Assembly: GCF_002025705.1 (NCBI RefSeq)
Contig: NZ_CP018846.1
Location: forward strand, 6,005,501-6,069,500
Length of the DNA stretch: 64,000 nt
Direction of reading: 5' to 3'
Origin: Pseudomonas putida
Lineage (GTDB): Bacteria; Pseudomonadota; Gammaproteobacteria; Pseudomonadales; Pseudomonadaceae
Below, piece by piece: positions 10,441-18,632 of the stretch. Below the pieces are notes generated by a model. That model saw only the letters and a list, made by a program, of their open reading frames with translations, did no database searches and was not told the origin of the DNA. Made by a program: the position numbers and the translations under genes. The stretch's first letter is position 1. Each line of letters starts with the position of its first letter.

Positions 10441-10899
10441 ATGCGTATGGCCAAGACTTTGCAGCAGCGCCTGGACCAGGCCAACTGCGATTACGACATC
10501 ATTCCCCACCCACACTCGGCCACCAGCCTTGAGTCGGCGCGCACGGCCGGGGTACCCGCAGAGCGGGTCGCCAAGTCGGTAATGCTGGACGACCGCCATG
10601 GCAACTACATCATGGCCGTCTTGCCGGCCAACCGGCACATGGACATGAGCAAGGTGCGCATGTCCGGCGCCTGGCAGCTGACCCGCGAAAGCGCCTTGCC
10701 GATGCTGTTCGGCGATTGCGAGCGGGGCGCCATCCCGGCAATGGGTGACGCCTATCAGATCAAGATGTTGCTCGATTCGAGCCTAACCCGCCAGGGCGAT
10801 GTCTACCTGGAGGCGGGTGACCACGATCACCTGATCCACATGAGCATGGAGCAGTACCTCAAACTGGTACCGCAAGCCGAAGTTCGCGAGCTGTGCTGA
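10441..10899 (+). CDS. YbaK/EbsC-type aminoacyl-tRNA deacylase
   Basis: 152 residues, the size of stand-alone YbaK/ProX domains, which hydrolyse mischarged tRNA in trans. The family lysine lies in VAKSVML (about residue 45); the glycine-rich stretches FGDCERGAIPAMG and DVYLEAGDHDHLIHM fit the fold. Which mischarged tRNA it edits cannot be told. ATG 10441 follows GGAGGTG at 10430-10436. Divergent from nfeD and followed by a small conserved gene on the same strand. Confidence 0.88.
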   Translation: MRMAKTLQQRLDQANCDYDIIPHPHSATSLESARTAGVPAERVAKSVMLDDRHGNYIMAVLPANRHMDMSKVRMSGAWQLTRESALPMLFGDCERGAIPAMGDAYQIKMLLDSSLTRQGDVYLEAGDHDHLIHMSMEQYLKLVPQAEVRELC

Positions 10900-10960
10900 T
10901 GTTCTCAAGCCAATGCCGGGCCGGCGTCGTGGACGGCCAGCCCGGCACACAGGAGGAACC

Positions 10961-11203
10961 ATGGACGCACCGATCCATCCATTCGCCGAGCTGTTCAAGC
11001 AACTGGGCCTGCCCGACGATGCGCAGAGCATCGACCAGTTCATTACCAGCCATTCGCCGTTGAAGAACGAGATAAAGCTGGTGGATGCACCGTTCTGGAC
11101 CGATTCCCAGCGCGCCTTCCTGCAGGAAAGCATCATTGAAGATGCCGATTGGGCGGAGCCTTTCGATCAACTCAACGAAGCGTTGCGACGCCCCAGAAAA
11201 TAA
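10961..11203 (+). CDS. DUF2789-family small protein
   Basis: 80 residues with a strong AGGAGG site (10951-10956). The pattern FAELFKQLGLPDD, IDQFITSHSPL, VDAPFWTDSQRAFLQESI and DADWAEPFDQLNEALR is that of DUF2789, a short helical family common in gamma-proteobacteria with no assigned role. It lies 61 bases after the YbaK-like gene and may share its transcript. Confidence 0.85.
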   Translation: MDAPIHPFAELFKQLGLPDDAQSIDQFITSHSPLKNEIKLVDAPFWTDSQRAFLQESIIEDADWAEPFDQLNEALRRPRK

Positions 11204-11272
11204 AGTGCCGAGCGGCACCTGACGAGTGATTGGCCGTTGCTATGCTCAGGAAAAACAAGAGGGGTTAGCGTG

Positions 11273-11911
11273 ATGAAAGATCCCTACGCACCAGGCTTCT
11301 GGTGCTCCGTGACGATCCTGGGCACCCTGACGGCCAGCTACTTCTACGGCATCCGCCAAACCCAGCAGATGAACCAGGCGATCCAGTTCCTCTACGCTGC
11401 AGCCGCAGTTACAGCCGCAGTCGCGTTGGTGGCACTGACCTGGATTGCCTGGCAGCAATTGCACCTGAACAAGCGTGAAGTGGTGCAGGGGCGAACGTTG
11501 CTGACCATCTGGAACACCAAGGTGGCGTTACGCCGCGTCGAAACAGTGTTCGACCGCTACTTCTGGGGTAGCTACTGGCATTCCGGGCGCACCTTCGAAG
11601 AGGTGATGGGCGAGCTCAAGGGCACCCCGCTGGAACAGAGCCTGGATGCGTTGAAACGCCAGTGCCGGGCACTCGACCGCGAAATCCACGACCATCATCA
11701 TCACTGGCTGGCCAATGCCCGTGACCTCTCAAGCGTGGCCACGGCCATGGCCCGCGAGCGTTATCAGCTGGACTTGTGCGAGCCGTCGAGCAACGGCCAT
11801 GGCAACACCGCCGTGCTCAACCGTGACCTGGAGGTATTGGTGTACACCTGGTCGGCGCGCCTGCGCAGCTTCGACCATCAGCTGGACGAGCTGGAGCGCG
11901 CCTACCACTGA
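11273..11911 (+). CDS. Conserved membrane protein of unknown function
   Basis: 212 residues. Two hydrophobic segments near the N-terminus (about 8-25 and 40-62) are followed by a soluble helical domain of about 145 residues that contains a histidine run (DHHHHW). The layout suggests an inner-membrane anchor with a cytoplasmic domain. No family signature was recognised. ATG 11273 follows AGAGGGG; a GTG one codon upstream is also possible. The stop is seven bases from the end of the convergent CBS gene. Confidence 0.75.
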   Translation: MKDPYAPGFWCSVTILGTLTASYFYGIRQTQQMNQAIQFLYAAAAVTAAVALVALTWIAWQQLHLNKREVVQGRTLLTIWNTKVALRRVETVFDRYFWGSYWHSGRTFEEVMGELKGTPLEQSLDALKRQCRALDREIHDHHHHWLANARDLSSVATAMARERYQLDLCEPSSNGHGNTAVLNRDLEVLVYTWSARLRSFDHQLDELERAYH

Positions 11912-11918
11912 GGCGCCA

Positions 11919-12356
11919 TCATTCGCCGCGGATGTACTGCTCCAGCTGCTTGATGAGGTTAGCCTGCTCGGCGATGGTTTCCTTGACCAGGTCGCCGATC
12001 GACAACAGGCCGAGCAGCTTGCCGTCCTCGACCACAGGAAGGTGGCGCAGATGACGGTCGGTCATCTGCTGCATGCAGTAATCCAGGTTTTTCTTGGGCC
12101 CTACCGTGATCACCGGCGCACTCATGATTTCGCGTACCGGCGTGGCAGCCGAGGAGCGGCCTTTGAGCACCAGCTTGCGTGCATAGTCCCGTTCACTGAC
12201 GATCCCCACTACCTGGTTGTTTTCGACCACAGGCAGCGCACCGACGTTTTTCTCCGCCAGCAGTTTCAGGGCGTCGAGCACCGAGTCATCCGGGCCGATG
12301 GTGTACACGGTCTGGTGCTGGGACTTGGTCTTGAGGATTTGTTCGACGGTCTTCAT
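11919..12356 (-). CDS. Two-CBS-domain protein
   Basis: 145 residues made almost wholly of a CBS pair (Bateman module). First CBS: about 10-65 with VYTIGPDDSVLDALKLLAEKNVGALPVV and GIVSERDYARKLVL. Second: about 75-135 with PVITVGPKKNLDYCMQQMTDRHLRHLPVV and LLGLLSIGDLVK. Such small proteins bind adenosyl ligands and are thought to sense energy charge. No other domain is attached, so it must act on a partner. Its upstream gap holds a 20-bp palindrome. Confidence 0.9.
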   Translation of the reverse strand: MKTVEQILKTKSQHQTVYTIGPDDSVLDALKLLAEKNVGALPVVENNQVVGIVSERDYARKLVLKGRSSAATPVREIMSAPVITVGPKKNLDYCMQQMTDRHLRHLPVVEDGKLLGLLSIGDLVKETIAEQANLIKQLEQYIRGE

Positions 12357-12706
12357 ACGGGCCTCTGCGGGTGGAAAAGACGAACGCTTGGAGTAAATAA
12401 AGCATCCGGCACGCCGGCCTGCACGGCAATGCAGGAAACGGCATCGAGTCGATTGAAAAACGTCATCAGAGCGTCAGTGGTGGTCAAAGAAACGGGTCCA
12501 GTCTTTGATCAAGGTAAGACGGATTTCTGATCTATCAGAAATTGCCTACGAATTTTGCCCTCATCCAGCATCGGACTTCGAATTTACCCATCGCAATCAA
12601 AGGCTTAATTTCCAGAACTTGCTGAGATCCTCACGCCCGTAGTGCCGCGCACACGGGCGTTGGTCTTTCCGGGGTGGAAAATGCTCGCCATGGAAAACAA
12701 GAAGTC
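12357..12706. other. Intergenic region between the CBS gene and the orphan gene
   Basis: About 350 bases without a convincing gene. It should hold the CBS promoter (reading left) and the orphan-gene promoter (reading right). Base composition becomes clearly richer in A+T from about 12500 on. The only clear structure is the palindrome at 12523-12542. Confidence 0.6.
12523..12542. promoter_or_regulatory. 20-bp near-perfect palindrome (possible operator)
   Basis: ATTTCTGAT-CT-ATCAGAAAT: nine-base arms with a two-base centre. Symmetry and length suit a dimeric repressor site or a hairpin; there is no T-run to make it a clear terminator. About 165-185 bases upstream of both divergent genes. Confidence 0.5.
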
Positions 12707-13219
12707 ATGGAGAACTCACCATCACCCAAGCGAAGCGCATTGCAAGATGCCTTCATTGCCTTGGTTGTAATTGCGCTGGCCCGTCGTCGCTCCTCTGACC
12801 CTAGGGTAAATGACGAAGGTATGCCTTCGTTCTCATACTTGCTCACGCCTAAGCAATTTGATCGTGTCAGGAAGATCTGCAGGGAGAGGGGTTGGGATGT
12901 ACCCAATCAGAGAGGCATTCTCATTGATCTGGAAGCGGTCGCTCATCCTTTGGATGCGCGGATGACCAAGGATGGGTGCACGGCTGCGCAGGTCATGGAA
13001 ATTCTGCTCGCGGCCTATTCGCCGCAAAGCCAGGTTGGCTTGAACAAACCGAAGCATGCACAAGCGATTGTCTTCAACACGCGACAGAAAGTCCGCATTG
13101 GCAAGGCCAGCTTTTATGCGGTCGCCGTGGTCAAGGTACGAGTTGAGGGAGGTAGAAAGTACTTGGCCCCGGTTACTGCATATCATGCAACCGAGGCCAA
13201 GATCAGGAATATAAGCTGA
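12707..13219 (+). CDS. Orphan protein of unknown function in an AT-richer patch
   Basis: 170 residues. No family was recognised with certainty. The N-terminus has a short hydrophobic stretch (LQDAFIALVVIALA) followed by RRR. The middle has LTPKQFDRVRKICRERGW and LDARMTKDGCTAAQVMEIL. The C-terminal part (AIVFNTRQKVRIGK, YAVAVVKVRVEGGRKYLAPV, TAYHATEAKIRNIS) looks like a compact beta-rich domain. Base and codon use differ from neighbours (more A+T), which suggests transfer. Start uncertain: ATG 12707 chosen; a GTG at 12674 would add 11 residues. A nuclease-like toxin module is conceivable but unproven. Confidence 0.6.
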   Translation: MENSPSPKRSALQDAFIALVVIALARRRSSDPRVNDEGMPSFSYLLTPKQFDRVRKICRERGWDVPNQRGILIDLEAVAHPLDARMTKDGCTAAQVMEILLAAYSPQSQVGLNKPKHAQAIVFNTRQKVRIGKASFYAVAVVKVRVEGGRKYLAPVTAYHATEAKIRNIS

Positions 13220-13405
13220 CTACGCGGAAGGACGGCTTTGGAGGCGAATCTCCCACACTCAAGTGGAACGATCCATTTTTGCCTGCAATCTCCCTTCATA
13301 TGACCCCAGTGTTCTGAGGCCTTCGCAGCACCGCCGACAAATTTTCTGCTGTCGTCGTAGTCAGGGCCAATGGTAGTTGGATGCTTGCACCGCTGCAAGC
13401 ATTGC

Positions 13406-15136
13406 TCAGAGCTTCGGCATCTGTCCGATCCGCGCCACCATCTCGCTCACGATCTGCAGGTCGAGCATGAACTGTTCCACGGTCTTGAACTCGTTGTCGT
13501 TGTGCCCGGTGTACTTCACATCCGGCATGGCCAGGCCGAACTGTACGCCGTTGGGCAGGTCATGCACCGAGGTGGCGCCGGCCGAGGTGCCGAAGTCGTG
13601 CTTCATGCCCAGGTTCTCGCTGGCCACATCGAGCAGGGCCTTGACCCATTCGCCTTCAGGGTTGCGGAACATCGGCTCGTCGAGGCTGTAGTCGAAGGCC
13701 ACCGAGGTGTGGCTCTGGCGTGTCCATTTGCCCAACTTGTCGGCCAGTTGGTCCTTGAGGGTGGCCAGCGGCTTGCCTTTTGGAATGCGCAGGTTCACGG
13801 CCAGCTTCAGGCCCTTATTATCCACGCCGACAAAGGTCAGCGAGGTGGTCAGCGGGCCCATGAACCTGTCTTCGAAGCCGATGCCGAGTTTCTTGCCCAG
13901 GTAGTCCAGGCCCCAGTTGTCGGCGGCGTAGCGGGCGGCATCGGTGAAGTGGTTGTGCTTGAGCGGCACCTTCTGGCCCAGGCCATTGAGGAAGTCGAGC
14001 ATGCGCGCAACCGGGTTCACGCCGGACTCTGGCTCCGAGGAGTGGGCAGAGACGCCGGTCACGGTGAGTAGCACGTTCTTGCCATCGGCCTTGGCGTCGA
14101 TGCTGAAGTCGCCGCCATTGCGCTTCACATAATCGGCACCCGCACTGTTCAGGCGTTTTGCCAGCTCTTCCGGGTTGTCGCCAACCAAGGTCGCCACCGA
14201 CGTGGTAGGAATCTGGTTGGTCGCCAGGCCGCCAGTCAGGTTGACGATTTCCGCACCCTGGCCCGTGGCCGGGCGCTTGCTGAAACTGGCCATGACCGTG
14301 CCGTAGCCTTTCTCGGCAATCACCACGGGGTAGCCGCCATCCAGCGCCAGGTTGTAGTCGGGGGTGGGGTTGCGCTCGAAGTAGTAAGGGATGGCGTCGC
14401 CGCTGGTTTCTTCGGTGGTGTCGATCAGCAGCTTGAACTGCCGGGCCAGTGGCAGGTTCTCGTCCTTGGCGACTTTCAGTGCATACAGCGCGACGATGAT
14501 GCCGTTCTTGTCATCCTCCGTGCCGCGGCCGTACATGCGGTCGCCGACCAGGGTTACCTTGAACGGGTCAAGGCGGGTGCCGTCGGCCAGCTTCCAGTTG
14601 TCCGGGTTGACCGGCACCACGTCGGCATGGGCGTGAATACCGACCACTTCCTTGCCTTCGCCGAGCGAGATCTCGTAGACGCGGTTGTCGACGTTGCGGA
14701 AGGCCAGGCCGAAGCTCTCTGCCAGGCCCTTGATCTTGTCGGCGATCTTCAGGAACTCGGGGTTTTCGTGCTGGGGTACGCCGTCGACGCTGAAGGTGGG
14801 AATGGCCACCAGTTCGCGCAGGTTTTCCGTGGCAGCCTTGGCGTATTTGATGCGGGTGTAGAGGCCGAGCAGGCGGTTGATTTCGTTCTGTTGCTCGGCT
14901 GCCAGCGGCTTGCCGGCCAGGTAGGCGTCGAGGGTGGCAGCGAGGTTGTCGGCCTTGGCCAGGTCGCTACCTTTCAGTTTGCCGAGGAATTGCTTGAAAT
15001 CTGCCGGGTTGCTGCCGTCGAAGGCTTTGACGATGGCGGCGGACTGTTGCTGGGAGAGGTTGGCTTGGGCCGGTTGGGCGAACAGGCCGATGCTGGCCAG
15101 CAGCAGGGCGGTGGAGGTGAGCTTTTTCAGGTGCAT
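13406..15136 (-). CDS. Secreted M20-family dipeptidase
   Basis: 576 residues with a Sec signal peptide (LTSTALLLASIGLFAQPAQA). The M20 metallopeptidase core carries the metal and catalytic motifs in order: GIHAHADVVPVN (His and Asp), GRGTEDDKNGI (bridging Asp), DTTEETSGD (general base Glu and ligand Glu), and SAGATSVHDLP near the end (last His). The dimerisation domain lies between. It resembles PepV/Sapep-type dipeptidases but is exported and carries about 90 extra N-terminal residues. Upstream lies tRNA-Arg on the same strand, with its own terminator between. Confidence 0.88.
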   Translation of the reverse strand: MHLKKLTSTALLLASIGLFAQPAQANLSQQQSAAIVKAFDGSNPADFKQFLGKLKGSDLAKADNLAATLDAYLAGKPLAAEQQNEINRLLGLYTRIKYAKAATENLRELVAIPTFSVDGVPQHENPEFLKIADKIKGLAESFGLAFRNVDNRVYEISLGEGKEVVGIHAHADVVPVNPDNWKLADGTRLDPFKVTLVGDRMYGRGTEDDKNGIIVALYALKVAKDENLPLARQFKLLIDTTEETSGDAIPYYFERNPTPDYNLALDGGYPVVIAEKGYGTVMASFSKRPATGQGAEIVNLTGGLATNQIPTTSVATLVGDNPEELAKRLNSAGADYVKRNGGDFSIDAKADGKNVLLTVTGVSAHSSEPESGVNPVARMLDFLNGLGQKVPLKHNHFTDAARYAADNWGLDYLGKKLGIGFEDRFMGPLTTSLTFVGVDNKGLKLAVNLRIPKGKPLATLKDQLADKLGKWTRQSHTSVAFDYSLDEPMFRNPEGEWVKALLDVASENLGMKHDFGTSAGATSVHDLPNGVQFGLAMPDVKYTGHNDNEFKTVEQFMLDLQIVSEMVARIGQMPKL

Positions 15137-15257
15137 GGGCACGCATTCCTTCGCGAATCATTGTTATGGGGTACCCGTCGGGAACGGGAAGGGGCCCACG
15201 CTAACACCAATGACCCACGGCACGGGAGTGCCAGAAACGCGACATGTCGCACAAATG

Positions 15258-15290
15258 AAAAAGCCCCGGGAATGATCCCAGGGCTTTCGA
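15258..15290 (-). terminator. Terminator of tRNA-Arg
   Basis: Read on the minus strand, AAGCCCTGGGA pairs with TCCCGGGGCTT (one wobble) around TCAT and is followed by a run of T. It starts a few bases after the tRNA CCA end. Confidence 0.85.
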
Positions 15291-15293
15291 AGA

Positions 15294-15370
15294 TGGCGCA
15301 CTCGGCGGGATTCGAACCCACGACCCCTGCCTTCGGAGGGCAGTACTCTATCCAGCTGAGCTACGAGTGC
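15294..15370 (-). tRNA. tRNA-Arg (anticodon CCG)
   Basis: 77 bases on the minus strand. The acceptor stem GCACTCG pairs with CGAGTGC, followed by G and an encoded CCA. D arm AGCTCAGCTGGATAGAGT, anticodon stem CTGCC/GGCAG with loop CTCCGAA (anticodon CCG), and T arm GTGGGTTCGAATCCCGC are all canonical. It reads CGG arginine codons, which are frequent in such GC-rich genomes. No integrated element is seen at its 3' end. Confidence 0.97.
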
Positions 15371-15442
15371 AACGCGAACGCATGATACCCATCTGATTCG
15401 GCGGCGTCCATCGCCTTGATCTATGGCAGTTTTTCCTGATTG

Positions 15443-15512
15443 GCCCCTCGCGGCTAAAGCCGCTCCCACAGGTTCTGCGCTGTCTGCAGGAGCGGCTTTA
15501 GCCGCGAGGGGC
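15443..15512. repeat. REP pair, family D (GGAGCGGCTTTAGCCGCGA)
   Basis: GCCCCTCGCGGCTAAAGCCG (15443 on) and CGGCTTTAGCCGCGAGGGGC (to 15512) are exact inverted copies around a spacer of about 22 bases. It lies between tRNA-Arg and the GntR gene. Confidence 0.88.
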
Positions 15513-15597
15513 TGGTACAGGCAAGCCAAATCCATCTATCCATATGCGATATCAGTATTTCCTTGTAGGTTCTTATGCCCTCTATGCTCTAGTCACA

Positions 15598-15613
15598 ACT
15601 TGTTATAACAAGT
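15598..15613. promoter_or_regulatory. Perfect 16-bp palindrome, likely GntR operator
   Basis: ACTTGTTATAACAAGT is fully symmetric and ends 21 bases before the GntR start codon. Its core GTTATAAC fits the GT-N-TA-N-AC pattern known for HutC-subfamily GntR regulators, the subfamily of the adjacent gene. Autoregulation of the whole downstream unit is inferred. Confidence 0.72.
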
Positions 15614-15634
15614 CATCGATCAGCGAAGAGACCC

Positions 15635-16384
15635 ATGGCCGAACTGCTCCCCCTGTCCCCGGTACCGCTTTACACCCAGCTCAAGGAACTGCTGCGCGAG
15701 CGCATCCTCGACGGTACTTATCCACCCCATAGCCGCATGCCCTCGGAAAGCGAGCTGGGCAAGGCTTTCGATGTCAGCCGCATTACCGTGCGCCAGGCGC
15801 TGGGCGACCTGCAAAAGGAAGGGCTGATTTTCAAGATCCACGGCAAAGGCACCTTCGTCGCCAAACCCAAGGCGTTCCAGAACGTCAGCACCCTGCAGGG
15901 CCTTGGCGAGTCGATGACGCAGATGGGTTACGAAGTGATCAACCGCCTGCGCAGCTTCCGCCACGTGCCGGCCAATGCCCTGGTGGCGGCGCGGCTGCAG
16001 GTCGCGGAGGGCAGCCTGGTCACCGAGATCCGCCGGGTGCGGCTGATCAACCGCGAGCCGGTGTCGCTGGAGCTGACCTGGCTGCCCAAGGCCGTCGGCG
16101 AGAAGCTGGAAAAGGCCGACCTGGTCACCCGCGACATCTTCCTGCTGCTGGAAAACGACTGTGGCATCGCCCTGGGTCACGCCGACCTGGCCATCGACGC
16201 GGTGCTGGCTGACAGCGACCTGACCCAGGCGCTGGAGGTGGAGGAGGGCTCGCCGATCATGCGCATCGAGCGCCTGACCCACACCGCCGACGGTGCACCG
16301 CTGGACTTCGAACACCTCTATTACCGCGGCGATGCCTTCCAGTACCGCCTGCGCATCGACCGCCAGAAGGGGAGCAAGGCATGA
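15635..16384 (+). CDS. GntR-family (HutC/UTRA) transcriptional regulator
   Basis: 249 residues. N-terminal winged helix (about 10-75) with LYTQLKELLRERILDG, MPSESELGKAFDVSRITVRQAL and GKGTFVAKP, the GntR DNA-binding signature. A C-terminal UTRA ligand-binding domain (about 95-240) includes the typical RIERLTHTADGAPLDFEHLYYRGD. It overlaps the flavoprotein start by four bases (ATGA), so it is translationally coupled to the genes it probably controls. The effector is unknown; a small sulfur or nitrogen compound imported by the downstream transporter is a fair guess. Confidence 0.9.
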   Translation: MAELLPLSPVPLYTQLKELLRERILDGTYPPHSRMPSESELGKAFDVSRITVRQALGDLQKEGLIFKIHGKGTFVAKPKAFQNVSTLQGLGESMTQMGYEVINRLRSFRHVPANALVAARLQVAEGSLVTEIRRVRLINREPVSLELTWLPKAVGEKLEKADLVTRDIFLLLENDCGIALGHADLAIDAVLADSDLTQALEVEEGSPIMRIERLTHTADGAPLDFEHLYYRGDAFQYRLRIDRQKGSKA

Positions 16385-18105
16385 GCATCGAGACCCAGGA
16401 TTACGACATCATCGTCATCGGCGGCGGCACCGCCGGGCCGATGGCGGCGATCAAGGCCAAGGAGCACGACAAGGGACTGCGTGTACTGCTGCTGGACAAG
16501 GCCAACGTCAAGCGCAGCGGTGCCATCAGCATGGGCATGGACGGCCTGAACAACGCCATCATCCCCGGCCATGCCACGCCCGAGCAGTACACCAAGGAAA
16601 TCACCGTGGCCAACGACGGCATCGCCAACCAGGCCGCCGTGCATGCCTATGCCACCCACAGTTTCGAAACCATCGAGCAGCTCGACCGCTGGGGAGTCAA
16701 GTTCGAGAAAGACGAGACCGGCGACTACGCGGTGAAGAAGGTCCACCACATGGGCGCCTACGTGCTGCCCATGCCCGAGGGCCACGACATCAAGAAGGTG
16801 CTCTATCGCCAGCTCAAGCGCGCCCGGGTCGAGATCAGCAACCGCATGGTCTGCACCCGTGTGCTGCTCGATGCCGAAGGCGCCGCTGCCGGTGTACTGG
16901 GCTTCGATTGCCGCACTGGCGAGTTTCGCGTGGTCCGGGCCAAGGCGGTGATCCTCGCCTGCGGTGCCGCCGGGCGCCTGGGCCTGCCGTCGTCGGGCTA
17001 CCTGATGGGCACCTACGAAAACCCGACCAATGCCGGCGATGGCTATGCCATGGCCTACCACGCCGGCGCCGAGCTGGCCAACCTCGAGTGCTTCCAGATC
17101 AACCCGCTAATCAAGGACTACAACGGCCCGGCCTGCGCCTACGTTACAGGCCCGCTGGGCGGCTACACCGCCAACAGCAAGGGCGAGCGCTTCATCGAGT
17201 GCGACTACTGGAGCGGGCAGATGATGTGGGAGTTCCACCAGGAGCTCGAAGGCGGCAACGGCCCGGTGTTCCTCAAGCTCGACCACCTGGCCGAGGAAAC
17301 CATCCAGAACATCGAAGAGATCCTGCACAGCAACGAGCGCCCCAGCCGTGGCCAGTTCCATGCCGGCCGTGGCACCGACTACCGCCAGCACATGGTCGAG
17401 ATGCATATCTCCGAGATCGGCTTCTGCTCGGGGCATTCGGCCTCGGGGGTGTGGGTCAACGAGAAGGCCGAGACCAGCGTCAAGGGCCTGTATGCCGCCG
17501 GTGACATGGCTGCAGTGCCGCACAACTACATGCTCGGCGCCTTCACTTACGGCTGGTTTGCCGGTGTGAATGCCGCGCAGTACGTGGCCGGGCGGGAGCT
17601 GGCCGAAGTTGATGCCGGGCAGGTCGAGCGCGAACGCGCGCGGGTGTTCGCCCCACTGCAGCGCGAGCATGGCCTGCCGCCGGCGCAGGTCGAATACAAG
17701 TTGCGCCGCATGGTGAACGATTACCTGCAGCCGCCGAAGGTGACCAAGAAGATGGAAATCGGCCTGGCGCGCTTTGCCGAGATCGAGCGTGATCTGGAAC
17801 AGATGAAAGCCAGCAACCCGCATGAGCTGATGCGTGCCATGGAGGTCTCGGTGATCCGCGACTGTGCCGAAATGGCGGCGCGGGCCTCGTTGTTCCGTGA
17901 AGAGAGCCGCTGGGGCCTGTACCACCACCGGGTCGACTTCCCCGAGCGCAACGATGGCGAATGGTTTTGCCACTGCCACCTGAAAAAAGGCGAAAACGGT
18001 GAAATGACCAGTTTCAAGAAAGCCGTCGAGCCGTACCTGATCGCATTGGATGCCGAAGAGCAGACTGCCTATGACCGGTTGAGAGTCAAAGCCAATGCCG
18101 CCTGA
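16381..18105 (+). CDS. Adenylylsulfate-reductase-like (AprA-like) FAD flavoprotein
   Basis: 574 residues, fumarate reductase/succinate dehydrogenase/AprA superfamily. FAD-binding Rossmann motif IIVIGGGTAGPMAAIKAKE (about 10-28). The segment DKANVKRSGAISMGMDGLN (about 39-57) resembles AprA rather than fumarate reductase. The closing FAD motif is GLYAAGDMAAVPHNYMLGA. The C-terminal helical domain ends with an unusual FCHCHLKKGENGEM patch. The next gene is an AprB-like ferredoxin, which supports an electron-transferring pair. Real dissimilatory APS reductase is not expected in a pseudomonad, so the substrate is probably another compound supplied by the downstream importer. Function unknown. Confidence 0.85.
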   Translation: MSIETQDYDIIVIGGGTAGPMAAIKAKEHDKGLRVLLLDKANVKRSGAISMGMDGLNNAIIPGHATPEQYTKEITVANDGIANQAAVHAYATHSFETIEQLDRWGVKFEKDETGDYAVKKVHHMGAYVLPMPEGHDIKKVLYRQLKRARVEISNRMVCTRVLLDAEGAAAGVLGFDCRTGEFRVVRAKAVILACGAAGRLGLPSSGYLMGTYENPTNAGDGYAMAYHAGAELANLECFQINPLIKDYNGPACAYVTGPLGGYTANSKGERFIECDYWSGQMMWEFHQELEGGNGPVFLKLDHLAEETIQNIEEILHSNERPSRGQFHAGRGTDYRQHMVEMHISEIGFCSGHSASGVWVNEKAETSVKGLYAAGDMAAVPHNYMLGAFTYGWFAGVNAAQYVAGRELAEVDAGQVERERARVFAPLQREHGLPPAQVEYKLRRMVNDYLQPPKVTKKMEIGLARFAEIERDLEQMKASNPHELMRAMEVSVIRDCAEMAARASLFREESRWGLYHHRVDFPERNDGEWFCHCHLKKGENGEMTSFKKAVEPYLIALDAEEQTAYDRLRVKANAA

Positions 18106-18117
18106 GCGACACCTCAC

Positions 18118-18207
18118 CTTGTGGGAGCGGGATCACCCGCGAACACCGGCGAAGCCGGTGCCATCCACCGTGTTGGATTCTTCGCGGGTAAACCCGCTCC
18201 CACGGGG
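18118..18207. repeat. REP pair, family C, inside the operon
   Basis: GTGGGAGCGGGATCACCCGC and GCGGGTAAACCCGCTCCCAC are inverted copies around a small hairpin (CACCGGC-GAA-GCCGGTG, 18145-18161). It sits in the 159-base gap between the flavoprotein and ferredoxin genes and could alter mRNA stability between them. Confidence 0.85.
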
Positions 18208-18264
18208 AAATGTGCAAGCCTCTAGATGAAAGGGTGCCCATGAAGGCCCCAAGGACCCCGTGAA

Positions 18265-18510
18265 ATGGCCTACCAGCCCCAGGAAATCTTCTTTCGCAGC
18301 AGCGCTCCGGTAACCGTCGATGAAGACAAGTGCATCGCCGAAAAAGGCTGCACCGTCTGTGTCGAGGTCTGCCCCATGGACCTGCTGGCGATCAACCCGG
18401 CCACACAAAAGGCTTACATGGCCTTCGACGAGTGCTGGTACTGCATGCCCTGCGAAAAAGACTGCCCCACCGGTGCGGTCAAGGTCGACATCCCGTACCT
18501 GCTGCGCTGA
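18265..18510 (+). CDS. AprB-like two-[4Fe-4S] ferredoxin
   Basis: 81 residues. Two cluster motifs are complete: CIAEKGCTVCVEVCP (about 25-39) and CWYCMPCEKDCP (about 56-67). The order, including AYMAFDECWYC before the second cluster, copies the core of AprB, the electron-transfer subunit of APS reductase, but without AprB's C-terminal tail. It would carry electrons to or from the flavoprotein upstream. Start ATG 18265 has AAGGA at 18251-18255. No other redox partner is encoded in the unit. Confidence 0.9.
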   Translation: MAYQPQEIFFRSSAPVTVDEDKCIAEKGCTVCVEVCPMDLLAINPATQKAYMAFDECWYCMPCEKDCPTGAVKVDIPYLLR

Positions 18511-18632
18511 CTCATCCCCGCCATCCGGCGAACCACCGGACGCGCCTTCCTGCAATGCCCCTCGTTTCCCACCCCCCAAGCCGGGCGGCGGAGACGATTC
18601 CAGAACTCAAAACGATTCGAGGGGAAACACCC

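Noticed and set aside
15258..15370. tRNA-Arg as an integration site for a genomic island
   Set aside because: No integrase, direct repeat of the tRNA end or compositional island follows it.
16293..17504. 403-codon frame overlapping the flavoprotein
   Set aside because: Shifted frame with arginine-rich content and no domain; the flavoprotein frame is intact.
16381..18510. Dissimilatory sulfate reduction enzyme
   Set aside because: The pair is AprAB-like only; there is no sat, dsr or qmo gene and the ferredoxin lacks the AprB tail.
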